Assembly (NCBI GenBank): GCA_038886595.1
Contig: JAWALV010000005.1
Span: 1 to 21,086 of the forward strand
DNA from: CAKZRD01 sp038886595
GTDB lineage: Archaea; Nanobdellota; Nanobdellia; Pacearchaeales; GW2011-AR1
Direction: 5' to 3'
DNA: 21,086 nt
The position numbers were made by a program, and so were the translations under genes. Below the pieces are notes generated by a model. The model worked only from the letters and a program-made list of their open reading frames with translations. It searched no databases and was not told the origin of the DNA. This document shows, one piece after another, positions 6,156-14,217 of the stretch (position 1 is the stretch's first letter; each line of letters begins with the position of its first letter).

Positions 6156-8216
6156 ATGTCAGATAAAAAAGCATGTTTAATTATTACAGAGAAACCACAA
6201 GCAGCTGAAAAAATAGCCTTTGCTCTTTCCGATGGAAAAGATAAAAAAATAAAGGAAAAGAACGGTGTTAGTTATTTTGAATTTGAGAAAAACGGAGAAA
6301 AATTTTTTGTTGGGTGTGCGGCAGGTCATTTGTTCAGTTTGAGACAGAAAGATAGTAAAAAAGAATTTCCCTCTTTTGATATAGAGTGGGTTCCATCATA
6401 TGAAACAAAAGAGGCCTCTTTTACAAAAAAATTTTATGATTTGCTTAAAAAATTAATTAAGAACTCAGATGAGTTTATTGTTGCTACAGACTATGATGTT
6501 GAGGGAGAGATTATTGGTTGGAATGTTCTGAGATTTTTAGGAAAAAAAGATTTGGACAAGCAGGCAAAAAGAATGAAGTTTTCTTCTCTGACGAAAGAAG
6601 AATTAGAAAAATCTTTTGAGAATTTGTTACCAACGATAAATTGGGGCGAAGCAGTAGCTGGTGAAACCAGGCATTATTTAGATTGGTTTTATGGTATAAA
6701 TCTTTCAAGAGGATTGATGAAGGCAATTTCAGAAACAGGAAAATTTCAAATTTTGTCTGTTGGTAGAGTTCAGGGCCCAGCTTTGAAAATAATTTATGAT
6801 AAAGAGTTAGAAATAAAAAATTTCAAACCAAAACCTTATTGGCATGTTTTTATTAAAGTTAGAGATAACAAAAACCAATATTTAGAACTTCTGTATGAAA
6901 AAACCATTCGTGAAGAAAAAGAACTCTCAAAGTTTAATTTGTTAAAAGGACAAAAAGGTATTGCAAAAACTGAGCTTAAGGAAGAAAAAATTTCTCCACC
7001 GGTGCCTTTTGATTTGACAACCTTGCAGACAGAATGCTACAAAAATTTTGGTTTAACTCCGTCGCAAACATTAAAAATTGCCCAAAATCTTTATTTAGAA
7101 GGTCTTATTTCATATCCCAGAACATCTTCGCAAAAATTTCCCAACATAAACTTAAAAGAAATTCTAGAAAAGTTAAAGTCATACACTGATTTAGTCAAAT
7201 TTGCTGTTCGTGAAAAACCGACAGAAGGAAAAAAAACAGATCCTGCCCATCCAGCTATTTATCCAACAGGAGAATTAAAAAAGTTGGAAGGAAAGGAGAG
7301 GCAGGTTTATGATCTGATTGTCAAAAGGTTTATCTCTTGTTTTTCAGAGGATGCTATTGTTTTAAAGAAAAAGGTTTCTGTTGGTGTTTTGAATTTTGTT
7401 TTTTCGACAAGTGCAGTAGAATTCAAGAAAAAAGGTTGGATGTATGTTTATCCTTCCTCAGTTAAAGAAAAAGAAATTCTAACTATAGAAGGTGAAGCAG
7501 ACATCAAAGAAATAAGAATAGAACAAAAACAAACGCAACCTCCAAATCGCTATAATCCTTCTTCTTTAGTTAAAGAGCTTGAAAAAAGGAACCTTGGAAC
7601 AAAAGCAACAAGAGCTTCAATAATAGAAACGCTTTATGACAGAGGCTACATAAAAGGAAACCAAATTGAAATAACTCCTCTTGGAATGAAAGTTGTTGAA
7701 AGTTTATTGCATGTTTTTCCTATAATTTTAGACGAAAAATTGACCAGGGAATTTGAGAAAGAGATGGAGAATATCTCAAAAAAGAAAAAAAGTTGGTTTG
7801 AGAGTCAAGCAAAGGTTTTAGATAAGGCAAAGAAGAGCATAGTTCAAATTGCAGAATTAATGAAACAAAATTTTAAAAAAATAGGCGAGGAACTTTTAGA
7901 AGCAAGGAATGAAATAATAAAAAGAGAAAATGAAGAGAAAATTTTGACTCTTTGCCCTGTTTGCAAGAAAGGAAATTTAAGAATTTCATTTAATAGAAAC
8001 GCTAAGAGATTTTTTATTTCTTGTTCAAACTATCCAGAATGCAAGACGACTTTTTCTTTGCCACCGAATTCTTTAATAAAGCCATCTAAAAACGACGAAG
8101 GAGAAATAGAAATGTGTCCTGATTGTAAAGAATTTCCTTTGATGCTTTCTTTGAAAAAAGGAAAAAGGCCTTGGAAATTTTGCTTTAATCCTAATTGTCC
8201 TGGGAAAAAGGTTTAA
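6156..8216 (+). CDS. topA: Type IA DNA topoisomerase (TopA)
   Basis: Relaxes negatively supercoiled DNA through a transient 5'-phosphotyrosine. The N-terminal TOPRIM domain has Glu12-Lys13 in ITEKPQAAEKI and the DxDxE triad Asp112, Asp114 and Glu116 in ATDYDVEGE. The catalytic tyrosine is Tyr320 in LISYPRTSSQ, with Arg322 beside it. HYLDWFYGINLSR (about 173-185) and SVGRVQGPAL (201-210) are typical core motifs. Two C-terminal zinc ribbons follow: CPVC...CSNYPEC (about 600-630) and CPDC...CFNPNC (about 654-682). At 686 residues it is full length. There is no helicase domain, so it is not reverse gyrase. It overlaps the convergent radB stop by 4 bp. Confidence 0.97.
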   Translation: MSDKKACLIITEKPQAAEKIAFALSDGKDKKIKEKNGVSYFEFEKNGEKFFVGCAAGHLFSLRQKDSKKEFPSFDIEWVPSYETKEASFTKKFYDLLKKLIKNSDEFIVATDYDVEGEIIGWNVLRFLGKKDLDKQAKRMKFSSLTKEELEKSFENLLPTINWGEAVAGETRHYLDWFYGINLSRGLMKAISETGKFQILSVGRVQGPALKIIYDKELEIKNFKPKPYWHVFIKVRDNKNQYLELLYEKTIREEKELSKFNLLKGQKGIAKTELKEEKISPPVPFDLTTLQTECYKNFGLTPSQTLKIAQNLYLEGLISYPRTSSQKFPNINLKEILEKLKSYTDLVKFAVREKPTEGKKTDPAHPAIYPTGELKKLEGKERQVYDLIVKRFISCFSEDAIVLKKKVSVGVLNFVFSTSAVEFKKKGWMYVYPSSVKEKEILTIEGEADIKEIRIEQKQTQPPNRYNPSSLVKELEKRNLGTKATRASIIETLYDRGYIKGNQIEITPLGMKVVESLLHVFPIILDEKLTREFEKEMENISKKKKSWFESQAKVLDKAKKSIVQIAELMKQNFKKIGEELLEARNEIIKRENEEKILTLCPVCKKGNLRISFNRNAKRFFISCSNYPECKTTFSLPPNSLIKPSKNDEGEIEMCPDCKEFPLMLSLKKGKRPWKFCFNPNCPGKKV

Positions 8217-8944
8217 ATCCACCCTCTCTTCCTTATTCCCCCATCAAAAATCTCAAAACCAATTTGTTTTTCTGGAAGAGAACGGTGCTTTCTCAAAATT
8301 AAATTTCTTTTTTCATTCGATTTTTTTAGTTCAACAAGGCATTTTGACCAATATTTTAACAAATCTCCGCCGACCATTGAAACTTCGCGTTCTTTTTGTT
8401 CTTCCTCATTTTTTGGAAAAAGAGAATAAACTTGGTTCGTCAGTAGAATAGGAATTTTTCTGTTTCTTGAAATTTCATTTAAAGTTCTTAATTGTTCGGC
8501 TAATTTTTTATTTACTTTTTGTATTTCAGAAGTTATTTCTGTTTTTATAGCGTCGGCTAATTCAATTCTGTAGAGCATTGCGATGCTATCAACGACAATT
8601 AAAGAGATTTCATTTTTAAGGTATTTTGAAAGATTTTTGAAAATTTCTTCTTGTTCTTTAAATGATGTAGGGGACAAAACAAGAGTATTTTTTAAAACTT
8701 TTTCAGTTTCTTCTTTATTTTTGTTTAAAATTTGATAAATTCTTTCTGTTGAAAAGCCGCCTTCTGTGTCAATAAACAAAACCTTATTTCCTTTTTTTGC
8801 TTGAGATACCGAACATAAAATGCATAAATTTGTTTTGCCACTTCCTGCAGGCCCATAAAAAGTTGTTATGACATCTTTTTCATAACCGCCATAGAAAAAT
8901 TTGTTTAAATCGTAACTGCCTGTAGAGATTCTATTGTCTTCCAT
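8213..8944 (-). CDS. radB: RadB-type RecA-family ATPase
   Basis: RadB is a short archaeal RadA paralogue that assists homologous recombination. The protein is a bare RecA core: GSYDLNKFFYGGYEKDVIT (9-27) is the typical opening, Walker A is GPAGSGKT at 31-38, and Walker B is LIVVDS with Asp119. LTNQVYS follows as the L2-region/sensor segment and MVGGDLLKYWS near 190-200 is the family's C-terminal motif. At 243 residues it lacks the helix-hairpin-helix N-domain of RadA, which supports RadB. It is divergent from the zinc-ribbon/AbrB-like gene and overlaps topA tail to tail. A RadA-like or KaiC-like protein is less likely given its length. Confidence 0.9.
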   Translation of the reverse strand: MEDNRISTGSYDLNKFFYGGYEKDVITTFYGPAGSGKTNLCILCSVSQAKKGNKVLFIDTEGGFSTERIYQILNKNKEETEKVLKNTLVLSPTSFKEQEEIFKNLSKYLKNEISLIVVDSIAMLYRIELADAIKTEITSEIQKVNKKLAEQLRTLNEISRNRKIPILLTNQVYSLFPKNEEEQKEREVSMVGGDLLKYWSKCLVELKKSNEKRNLILRKHRSLPEKQIGFEIFDGGIRKRGWI

Positions 8945-8973
8945 AATATTAAAAATGTTAAAGAGTTTTAAAG

Positions 8974-8984
8974 CATTTATATAG
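8974..8984 (-). promoter_or_regulatory. TATA box of radB
   Basis: Minus-strand AAAGCTATATAAATG, centred near 8979, predicts initiation near 8953 with a leader of about 9 nt. It is back to back with the promoter of the 9061 gene. Confidence 0.55.
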
Positions 8985-9002
8985 CTTTATTTAACCGAAA
9001 GA

Positions 9003-9010
9003 TTTATAAA
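9003..9010 (+). promoter_or_regulatory. BRE/TATA of the zinc-ribbon/AbrB-cdc48 operon
   Basis: CGAAAGATTTATAAAG, centred near 9006, predicts initiation near 9032. That lies downstream of the first ATG (9022), so ATG 9061 is the better start. Confidence 0.65.
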
Positions 9011-9060
9011 GTGTATATTCTATGTATATACAAATAAATTACACAATAAGGCAATACAAA

Positions 9061-9540
9061 ATGGATATATTCGACAATAAAATACTTTGCAAGAAGTGTG
9101 GAAAGGAGATGGAGAAAGTTTTAATTCAAAAAAATGGATTTAATCTAAGAGCTATTAAATGTTCTAAATGTAACGCAACAGTTTATCATCCTGCTGACTT
9201 GAAGGAGTATGAAGAATTTATGAAGCTTAAAGAAAAAGAGTTTAATGTTAAGATGAGAATGGTTGGAAACTCTTATGCCGTTTCTATTCCTAAAGAGATT
9301 GTTGATTTTATGAAAGAACAAGAAAAAATAATAAATAATGTTGTTAAGATGTGCTTTGAGGAAGCAGGAAAAATAAGCCTTAGATTTAATGTTTCTCCAG
9401 AAAATTCAAGAGTTGTCGGTTTCAAAGAAGCAAAGATTATAAAAAATGGAAAACCTGTTTTTTATGCGAGAAAAGTTTATGATTCAGCTAATCCGCAATT
9501 AAATAAAACAGAGGTTTATAAAAATGACGGCGAAGAATGA
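9061..9540 (+). CDS. Zinc-ribbon plus AbrB/SpoVT-like swapped-hairpin protein
   Basis: A 159-residue probable DNA-binding protein. It opens with a zinc ribbon: CKKC at 10-13 and CSKC at 34-37. It continues with a swapped-hairpin (AbrB/SpoVT) segment, VKMRMVGNSYAVSIPKEIVD, where the GNSxAVSIPKEI wording is diagnostic. The C-terminal third is beta-rich without a motif I know. I prefer ATG 9061 to the in-frame ATG 9022 because 9022 precedes the transcription start predicted from the TATA box. The last 17 bp overlap the cdc48 start, so it is the upstream partner in a two-gene operon. It may be an autoregulator or an adaptor of that ATPase; the sequence does not decide. Confidence 0.8.
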   Translation: MDIFDNKILCKKCGKEMEKVLIQKNGFNLRAIKCSKCNATVYHPADLKEYEEFMKLKEKEFNVKMRMVGNSYAVSIPKEIVDFMKEQEKIINNVVKMCFEEAGKISLRFNVSPENSRVVGFKEAKIIKNGKPVFYARKVYDSANPQLNKTEVYKNDGEE

Positions 9541-11824
9541 AGAAATAAAGTTAAAAGTTGCAGAAGCAATACAAGACGATGTCTATAAAGGCATTGCTAG
9601 AATAGACCAAAGTTTAATGAAAAAATTAGATTTGGAAAGAGGAGATATAATTTCAATTAAAGGCGGGAGAGAAAGTTTTGTTGTTGTCGATAAAGCATAC
9701 CCAGCAGATGAAGGGGCAGGTTTAATAAGAATAGATGGTATTACAAGAAGAAATGCAAAAACAGGTATTGGGGAATTAGTTTCTATAAGAAAGACCGATT
9801 TAAAACCTCTAAAAAAAATAATTATTGCTCCTGCTCAACAAGGCATAATGGTTCAAGGAAATGTTGAGAGTTTTAGAAGTTCTTTATTAGGAAGACCTTT
9901 TGTTAAAGGAGATATTTTTGTTATGGGAACTGGAAGAAAAAAAAGAGATATTTTTAATGAAGAGTTTGAAGGTTTTGATGATTTTTTTGGAGATTTTTTT
10001 AGCCAGTTTGGAATGAGTCTTCCCGCTTTAAGTCAAATAAGATTTGTTGTTGTTTCAACTTCTCCAAACCAACCGGGTATTGTTAGTGAAGATACTGAAA
10101 TTGTTCTAAATCCTAAGGCAGTTGAAGTTAGCGAGACAGAAAGTGGAGTACCTCAAGTTACTTATGAAGATATAGGTGGTTTAACAGAGGAAGTTAAAAA
10201 AATAAGAGAGATGGTTGAGCTTCCTTTGAAACATCCAGAGATTTTTGCTCGTTTGGGTATTGAGCCACCAAAAGGAGTTTTATTGTATGGACCCCCAGGA
10301 ACAGGAAAGACTTTGCTTGCGAAAGCAGTAGCTAATGAAAGCGAAGCTAATTTTATTTTATTGAATGGTCCAGAAATTATGTCTAAATTTTATGGAGAAT
10401 CAGAAAAGAAGATAAGAGATATTTTTGAAGAAGCGAGTAAAAATGCTCCTTCTATAATATTTATCGACGAAATAGACGCTATTGCTCCAAAAAGAGAAGA
10501 TGTTACTGGAGAAGTTGAGAGGAGAGTTGTTTCTCAACTATTAACAATGATGGACGGGTTGCAATCAAGAGGCAAAGTTATTGTTATCGGAGCGACAAAC
10601 AGGCCAAATGCATTGGATCCTGCTTTAAGAAGACCTGGCAGATTTGACAGGGAAATTGAGGTAGGTGTTCCAGATAGAGATGGAAGGTTACAGATTTTAA
10701 AGATTCATACAAGAGGGATGCCTTTAGATAAAGATGTTTCTTTGGAAGAACTAGCAAGCAGAACACACGGTTTCGTTGGAGCGGATTTGCAAGCACTAAC
10801 GAAAGAGGCGGCTATGTCTTGTTTAAGAAGAAATTTAGACAAGTTTAATCTTGATAAAGAAGAGGCAATTCCTGAGAAAGTTCTTCAATCATTAAAAATA
10901 ACAAAAGAAGATTTTGAGAATGCTTTGAAAGTTGTTCGCCCAAGTGCTATGAGAGAAGTTTTAGTCGAGACACCAAATGTAAAATGGAACGACATAGGCG
11001 GAATTGAAAATACAAAAAGAGAATTAAGAGAGGCAATAGAATGGCCTTTGAAATATCCAGATGCTTTTAAGAGAATGGGAATAAGGGCTCCAAAAGGAGT
11101 TTTATTGTATGGACCCCCAGGAACAGGAAAGACTTTGCTTGCGAAAGCAGTAGCTAATGAAAGCGAAGCAAACTTCATACAAGTCAAAGGTCCAGAATTA
11201 TTAAGCATGTGGGTTGGCAAATCAGAAGAAGGAGTTAGAAAAGTTTTTGAGAGAGCAAGGCAAGTTTCTCCTTGTGTTATATTTTTCGATGAAATTGACT
11301 CTTTAGCTGGGAGAAGGGGGCTCCAAGAAGGTGGTTCAAAAGTTACAGAGTCTGTTTTAAACCAAATGCTTGCAGAAATGGATGGTATAGAAGAACTAAG
11401 CAATGTTGTTGTTATTGGAGCAACAAATAGACCAGACATGTTGGACCCTGCTTTATTAAGACCTGGGAGATTTGATAGAATAGTTTTTGTTCCTGTTCCT
11501 GACGAAAAAGGTAGATTAGACATTTTAAAAATTCATACAAGAAATACCCCGATAGAAAATAAAGAAAAATTGATAGAGAAATTAGCTAAAGAAACTGAAG
11601 GATACACAGGAGCAGATTTAGAAGCTTTAGTTAGAGAGGCAGCAATGTTGGCTTTAAGAGAAAACAAGGATGCGAAAGAAGTTAAAGAAGAGCATTTTAA
11701 GAAAGCAATGGAAAAAGTCGCGCCTTCTGTTACAAAAGGTGATTTAGAAAGATATAAAAATATAGAGAAAAAATATTTAAGAAGCGCAAAATCCGCGCTG
11801 CCAGAAATGAGTTATACTGGATGA
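9524..11824 (+). CDS. cdc48: CDC48/VAT-family AAA+ ATPase
   Basis: Hexameric unfoldase that extracts and unfolds proteins, feeding the proteasome in archaea. The N-domain (1-200) has the double-psi barrel and the VVVSTSPNQPG segment. D1 has Walker A GPPGTGKT at 256-263 and Walker B FIDEID with Asp315-Glu316. D2 has Walker A at 530-537 and Walker B FFDEID with Asp589-Glu590. Both keep arginine-finger/SRH sequence GATNRPxxLDPALxRPGRFDR. Total length 766 aa is normal. Two oddities: an acidic, phenylalanine-rich insertion in the N-domain (FDDFFGDFF, about 151-159), and an 80-bp stretch identical at the DNA level in D1 and D2. The C-terminus (SYTG) is not a clear HbYX proteasome-docking motif. Translation is coupled to the upstream gene by a 17-bp overlap. 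Confidence 0.97.
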   Translation: MTAKNEEIKLKVAEAIQDDVYKGIARIDQSLMKKLDLERGDIISIKGGRESFVVVDKAYPADEGAGLIRIDGITRRNAKTGIGELVSIRKTDLKPLKKIIIAPAQQGIMVQGNVESFRSSLLGRPFVKGDIFVMGTGRKKRDIFNEEFEGFDDFFGDFFSQFGMSLPALSQIRFVVVSTSPNQPGIVSEDTEIVLNPKAVEVSETESGVPQVTYEDIGGLTEEVKKIREMVELPLKHPEIFARLGIEPPKGVLLYGPPGTGKTLLAKAVANESEANFILLNGPEIMSKFYGESEKKIRDIFEEASKNAPSIIFIDEIDAIAPKREDVTGEVERRVVSQLLTMMDGLQSRGKVIVIGATNRPNALDPALRRPGRFDREIEVGVPDRDGRLQILKIHTRGMPLDKDVSLEELASRTHGFVGADLQALTKEAAMSCLRRNLDKFNLDKEEAIPEKVLQSLKITKEDFENALKVVRPSAMREVLVETPNVKWNDIGGIENTKRELREAIEWPLKYPDAFKRMGIRAPKGVLLYGPPGTGKTLLAKAVANESEANFIQVKGPELLSMWVGKSEEGVRKVFERARQVSPCVIFFDEIDSLAGRRGLQEGGSKVTESVLNQMLAEMDGIEELSNVVVIGATNRPDMLDPALLRPGRFDRIVFVPVPDEKGRLDILKIHTRNTPIENKEKLIEKLAKETEGYTGADLEALVREAAMLALRENKDAKEVKEEHFKKAMEKVAPSVTKGDLERYKNIEKKYLRSAKSALPEMSYTG
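10268..10347 (+). repeat. 80-bp perfect direct repeat, copy in D1 of cdc48
   Basis: Base-for-base identical to 11090-11169. It encodes the Walker A region of D1. The flanking bases differ (A before, T after, versus T and A in the other copy). Confidence 0.97.
11090..11169 (+). repeat. 80-bp perfect direct repeat, copy in D2 of cdc48
   Basis: Second copy of the 80-bp unit, 822 bp downstream of the first and in the same reading frame. It encodes the D2 Walker A region. Confidence 0.97.
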
Positions 11825-11828
11825 ATAT

Positions 11829-12725
11829 CTATTTTAATATATTAGAAGTTATAATTATTTTTTTTTCTTCAAAAAAAATAAGGGTTTCTTCCGTTTGACT
11901 TACAGGGGCTTTTGATTTTTCAATTAATATCGGGAAGTTGTAAATTATATTTTCTTTTTCAAGGAAGAAAAGGTATATTGTCTTGTAAGCTTTTTTTTCT
12001 AACCATCTTTTACAAAAAGGTTTTGTTTTGTATTCTTTTTTTATAAAATCTAAGATTTTTCTGGATTCGTTATTCCTTGGTTTTTTATTTTCATCTACTA
12101 ACATAAAGATTTCTGAAGGTGAACTTTCAATAACTTCTCCAACACCAGTCGTTAAAAATGGTTCAATTGCAATTGCTTTTTCTTTTAAAGGTGTTTTGTC
12201 ATTAGTTTTAATATTTGGTATAGAAGGACTTGCATGAATTTGATATTGTTGAAGAGTATGCCCTGTTAAATTTTTTACAATATTAAATTTTTTTCCTTTC
12301 AACAATTCAGAAATTTTTTCCCCTATATCACTTATTTTACTTTCATAATTTAGACTATCTATTGTTTTTTTGAGAATTTCTTCATTAAGGTTAATAATTT
12401 CTTCGAATTTTTTTTCATGTGTTAAATCTAAAGAGAAAGCTAAATCTGCAATGTATCCTTCAATTTCAACCCCAAAATCAACTTTTAACAAACCTTCTGC
12501 TTTTTTCTTATCTTTTATTGAAGGAGTATAATGAGCAGCTATTTCATTTGTAGATAGATTTACAGGAAATGCAGGTTTTCCCCCACTTTCTTCTATACTT
12601 TTTTCAATAAATTCGGCAATTTCAACTAAAAGCATGTCTTTTTTTATAAATTTTTTTGCCTTTTCTCTAATTTCAGAGGCAATTTTTCCTGCTTTAATAT
12701 AATTTTCAAATTCTTTTTTTTCCAT
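11829..12725 (-). CDS. map: Methionine aminopeptidase, type II
   Basis: Removes the initiator methionine from nascent proteins using two metal ions. The pita-bread ligands are all visible: Asp83 in KVDFGV, Asp94 in YIADLAF, His156 in LTGHTLQ, Glu188 in AIEPF and Glu280 in SQTEETLIF. The substrate-binding histidine is His65 in EIAAHYTPS, with a second His164 in YQIHASPSIPN. The roughly 60-residue helical insertion between His164 and the last ligand (about 222-262) marks the type II, archaeal/eukaryotic class. At 298 residues it is typical. It ends the L7Ae operon, 2 bp after the PUA gene, and stops 4 bp from the convergent cdc48 stop. Its place beside ribosomal genes fits cotranslational action. 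Confidence 0.95.
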   Translation of the reverse strand: MEKKEFENYIKAGKIASEIREKAKKFIKKDMLLVEIAEFIEKSIEESGGKPAFPVNLSTNEIAAHYTPSIKDKKKAEGLLKVDFGVEIEGYIADLAFSLDLTHEKKFEEIINLNEEILKKTIDSLNYESKISDIGEKISELLKGKKFNIVKNLTGHTLQQYQIHASPSIPNIKTNDKTPLKEKAIAIEPFLTTGVGEVIESSPSEIFMLVDENKKPRNNESRKILDFIKKEYKTKPFCKRWLEKKAYKTIYLFFLEKENIIYNFPILIEKSKAPVSQTEETLIFFEEKKIIITSNILK

Positions 12726-12727
12726 TT

Positions 12728-13210
12728 TTAATTTTTTATTCTTCTTTCTTTTGGTAGATAATTGTAAACTTTGTTTTCTTTTATTTTTCCTGTTCCAACA
12801 AAATCATCTTTGAATTTTAAAGCAACAAACCCATTTTTTATTTTTTCTTTTTGTTTTTCATTTAAAATTATTGCTTCTCCTTTGAACCATTGATTTTTTT
12901 GTTCTTCATCAATTTCTAAGATGGAATCTTTTATTTGATCTTTAAAATAGTGCATGGCATCAAGAGAAAGACGGGTTTCTTTTATATTTTTTTTTATGTT
13001 TTTAATTTCCTTTATTACATATAAACCTATTCCTTCAATCATGAAATTTTGCCATATTTTTTTAATTTCTTCTTTATTTAAACTTCCGCTGAACATTCTT
13101 ATTCTTTCACCCGTTCTTATAAATAGGTTTTCTGTTTTGAGTTCTCCCAAATAAGACAATCTTTCAAGGATTTCTTCTTTTTCTTTTTTAGAGAGTATTT
13201 CGATTTTCAT
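12728..13210 (-). CDS. Stand-alone RsmF-type PUA-like RNA-binding protein
   Basis: A 160-residue protein whose C-terminal half resembles the PUA-like module found at the end of RsmF/NOL1-type rRNA cytosine methyltransferases. It has WFKGEAIIL near 107-115, then NGFVALKFKDDFVGTGKI and the closing NYLPKERR (about 149-156). The N-terminal half (RIRMFSGSL, GIGLYVIKE) matches the extra domain of stand-alone archaeal proteins of this type (COG3270-like, from memory). No methyltransferase domain is present, so it would bind RNA or recruit a partner, plausibly in ribosome biogenesis. The start overlaps the end of the upstream kinase gene by 23 bp, within the ribosomal-protein operon. Confidence 0.75.
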   Translation of the reverse strand: MKIEILSKKEKEEILERLSYLGELKTENLFIRTGERIRMFSGSLNKEEIKKIWQNFMIEGIGLYVIKEIKNIKKNIKETRLSLDAMHYFKDQIKDSILEIDEEQKNQWFKGEAIILNEKQKEKIKNGFVALKFKDDFVGTGKIKENKVYNYLPKERRIKN

Positions 13211-13757
13211 TTATTTTTTTAATAATTTCATTTATTATCTCTCTTGGAGTTTTATTTTCTGTATAAATAATAATGTTGCAGTTTTTCTTTAAAATTTTTG
13301 GAAATTTTCTGTAATGTTTTATTGTTTTGTACAACATAAAAAATTTACCATAATTTTTGAAGTGTTCTTTTTGAGATTCTCTTTTGAAGAGGGTAATAAA
13401 AGATTTAAAAGTGTTCTTTGATGGAAGCAGGCCAACTACAAAAGATTCTTTTTTTGCTATTTCTCTGACTTTTTTTGAAGCTTCTTTAAATTTTTTGGAA
13501 GTAAAAGATCCTCCAGAAAGATCAAAAACAAATTTTTTTTCTTTTTTGTATACTCTTTCTGTTAGAGAATATCCTTCCTTCTCTATAATTTTTTTTATTT
13601 TTCCAGTTTTTATTGCTTTGTCTAGGCCGCCCTCTTTCTTTAACGCTTTGTTACCTATTTCATCCGAAGAAATATATTTTAATTTTAGTCTTTTTGCCAG
13701 CAACTTTGATATTGTTGTTTTTCCTACAGAACGAGGGCCGGTTATTGTTATTTTCAT
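13188..13757 (-). CDS. Shikimate-kinase-like P-loop kinase
   Basis: A small P-loop kinase of 189 residues with Walker A GPRSVGKT at 7-14, followed by TISKLLAKRLKLKYISSDEI, the adenylate/shikimate-kinase arrangement in which the acidic residue after the second strand contacts substrate. IIEKEGYSLTERVY and FDLSGGS (about 78-84) align by eye with the EEGEEAFRxxE and GGG segments of shikimate kinase, though the GGG is changed to SGGS. The true phosphoryl acceptor is uncertain, because archaea usually use a GHMP-family shikimate kinase and no other aromatic-pathway gene is nearby. It follows L24e, the position often held by nucleoside diphosphate kinase in archaea. A Fap7-like role in ribosome maturation is an alternative, but the sequence fits it less well. 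Confidence 0.7.
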   Translation of the reverse strand: MKITITGPRSVGKTTISKLLAKRLKLKYISSDEIGNKALKKEGGLDKAIKTGKIKKIIEKEGYSLTERVYKKEKKFVFDLSGGSFTSKKFKEASKKVREIAKKESFVVGLLPSKNTFKSFITLFKRESQKEHFKNYGKFFMLYKTIKHYRKFPKILKKNCNIIIYTENKTPREIINEIIKKINENRNTL

Positions 13758-13761
13758 AAAA

Positions 13762-13926
13762 TTATTTTTTTTTCTTTATCCAAGAAATTTTCTTTGGATT
13801 TCTTCCCATTTTCGAGTTTTTTCTACATTTTGAAGAACAATAGAATTTTAAACTACCGTCTTTTTGAACTTCAGTAATTCCTCTAGGAATTTCATATTCT
13901 TTTTTACAAAAAGAACATTTTGGCAT
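13762..13926 (-). CDS. rpl24e: 50S ribosomal protein L24e
   Basis: A 54-residue protein. It opens MPKCSFCKKEYEIPRG, continues through a beta segment to FYCSSKC, and ends RKNSKMGRNPKKISWIKKKK. The four cysteines (4, 7, 30, 34) form the C2-C2 zinc finger of L24e, and the RKNSKMGRNPxKxxWI tail is a family signature. Length and start fit archaeal L24e. An AGGAGG Shine-Dalgarno 6 nt before the ATG lies inside the last codons of S28e. It stands in the conserved archaeal order L7Ae-S28e-L24e, with the kinase gene starting 4 bp after its stop. Confidence 0.95.
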   Translation of the reverse strand: MPKCSFCKKEYEIPRGITEVQKDGSLKFYCSSKCRKNSKMGRNPKKISWIKKKK

Positions 13927-13928
13927 TT

Positions 13929-14216
13929 TTATCCTCCTGAAGTTTTCTTTGTTAATTTTCTAGCTTCTATTTCTGTTTCTCTGAGCATTAAAATTTCTCT
14001 TTTTTCTATTGGCCCTTTAACATTTCTTCTTATTTGTTTTCCTTTATTTTTTCCTTGTAAAACTCTACATTTTACCTGTGTTAATTCTCCCCTCATTCCT
14101 GTTCTTCCTAAAATAGATTCAACGATTGCCGGAACTGCTCCAGAGTCTTCTATTATTTTTTCAACACCTTTTGAAGAAGATGAAGTATTTTCTTTTATTT
14201 TTTTGCCCTTTGTCAT
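13929..14216 (-). CDS. rps28e: 30S ribosomal protein S28e
   Basis: A 95-residue protein whose core is diagnostic for S28e: ILGRTGMRGELTQVKCRVL, then IRRNVKGPIEKREILMLRET and EIEARKL. This OB-fold protein sits near the mRNA exit region of the small subunit. It is somewhat longer than the usual 70-75 residues because of a polar N-terminal extension of about 25 residues (TKGKKIKENTSSSSKG), likely disordered. I kept this start because it begins 1 bp after the L7Ae stop. It is the second gene of the operon. Confidence 0.95.
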   Translation of the reverse strand: MTKGKKIKENTSSSSKGVEKIIEDSGAVPAIVESILGRTGMRGELTQVKCRVLQGKNKGKQIRRNVKGPIEKREILMLRETEIEARKLTKKTSGG

Positions 14217-14217
14217 T

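Noticed and set aside
9022..9060. First ATG of the zinc-ribbon/AbrB-like gene
   Set aside because: It lies about 10 nt upstream of the transcription start predicted from the TATA box, and the 13 extra residues precede the zinc ribbon without a recognisable function.
10885..11523. 212-codon open frame on the minus strand inside cdc48
   Set aside because: It lies entirely opposite a gene with complete catalytic motifs. Its translation is low-complexity Ser/Pro/Phe-rich and it has no promoter or ribosome site of its own.
13384..13833. 149-codon plus-strand frame across the kinase and L24e genes
   Set aside because: It is antisense to two recognisable proteins and its phenylalanine-rich translation is what lysine-rich AT-rich genes give on the other strand.
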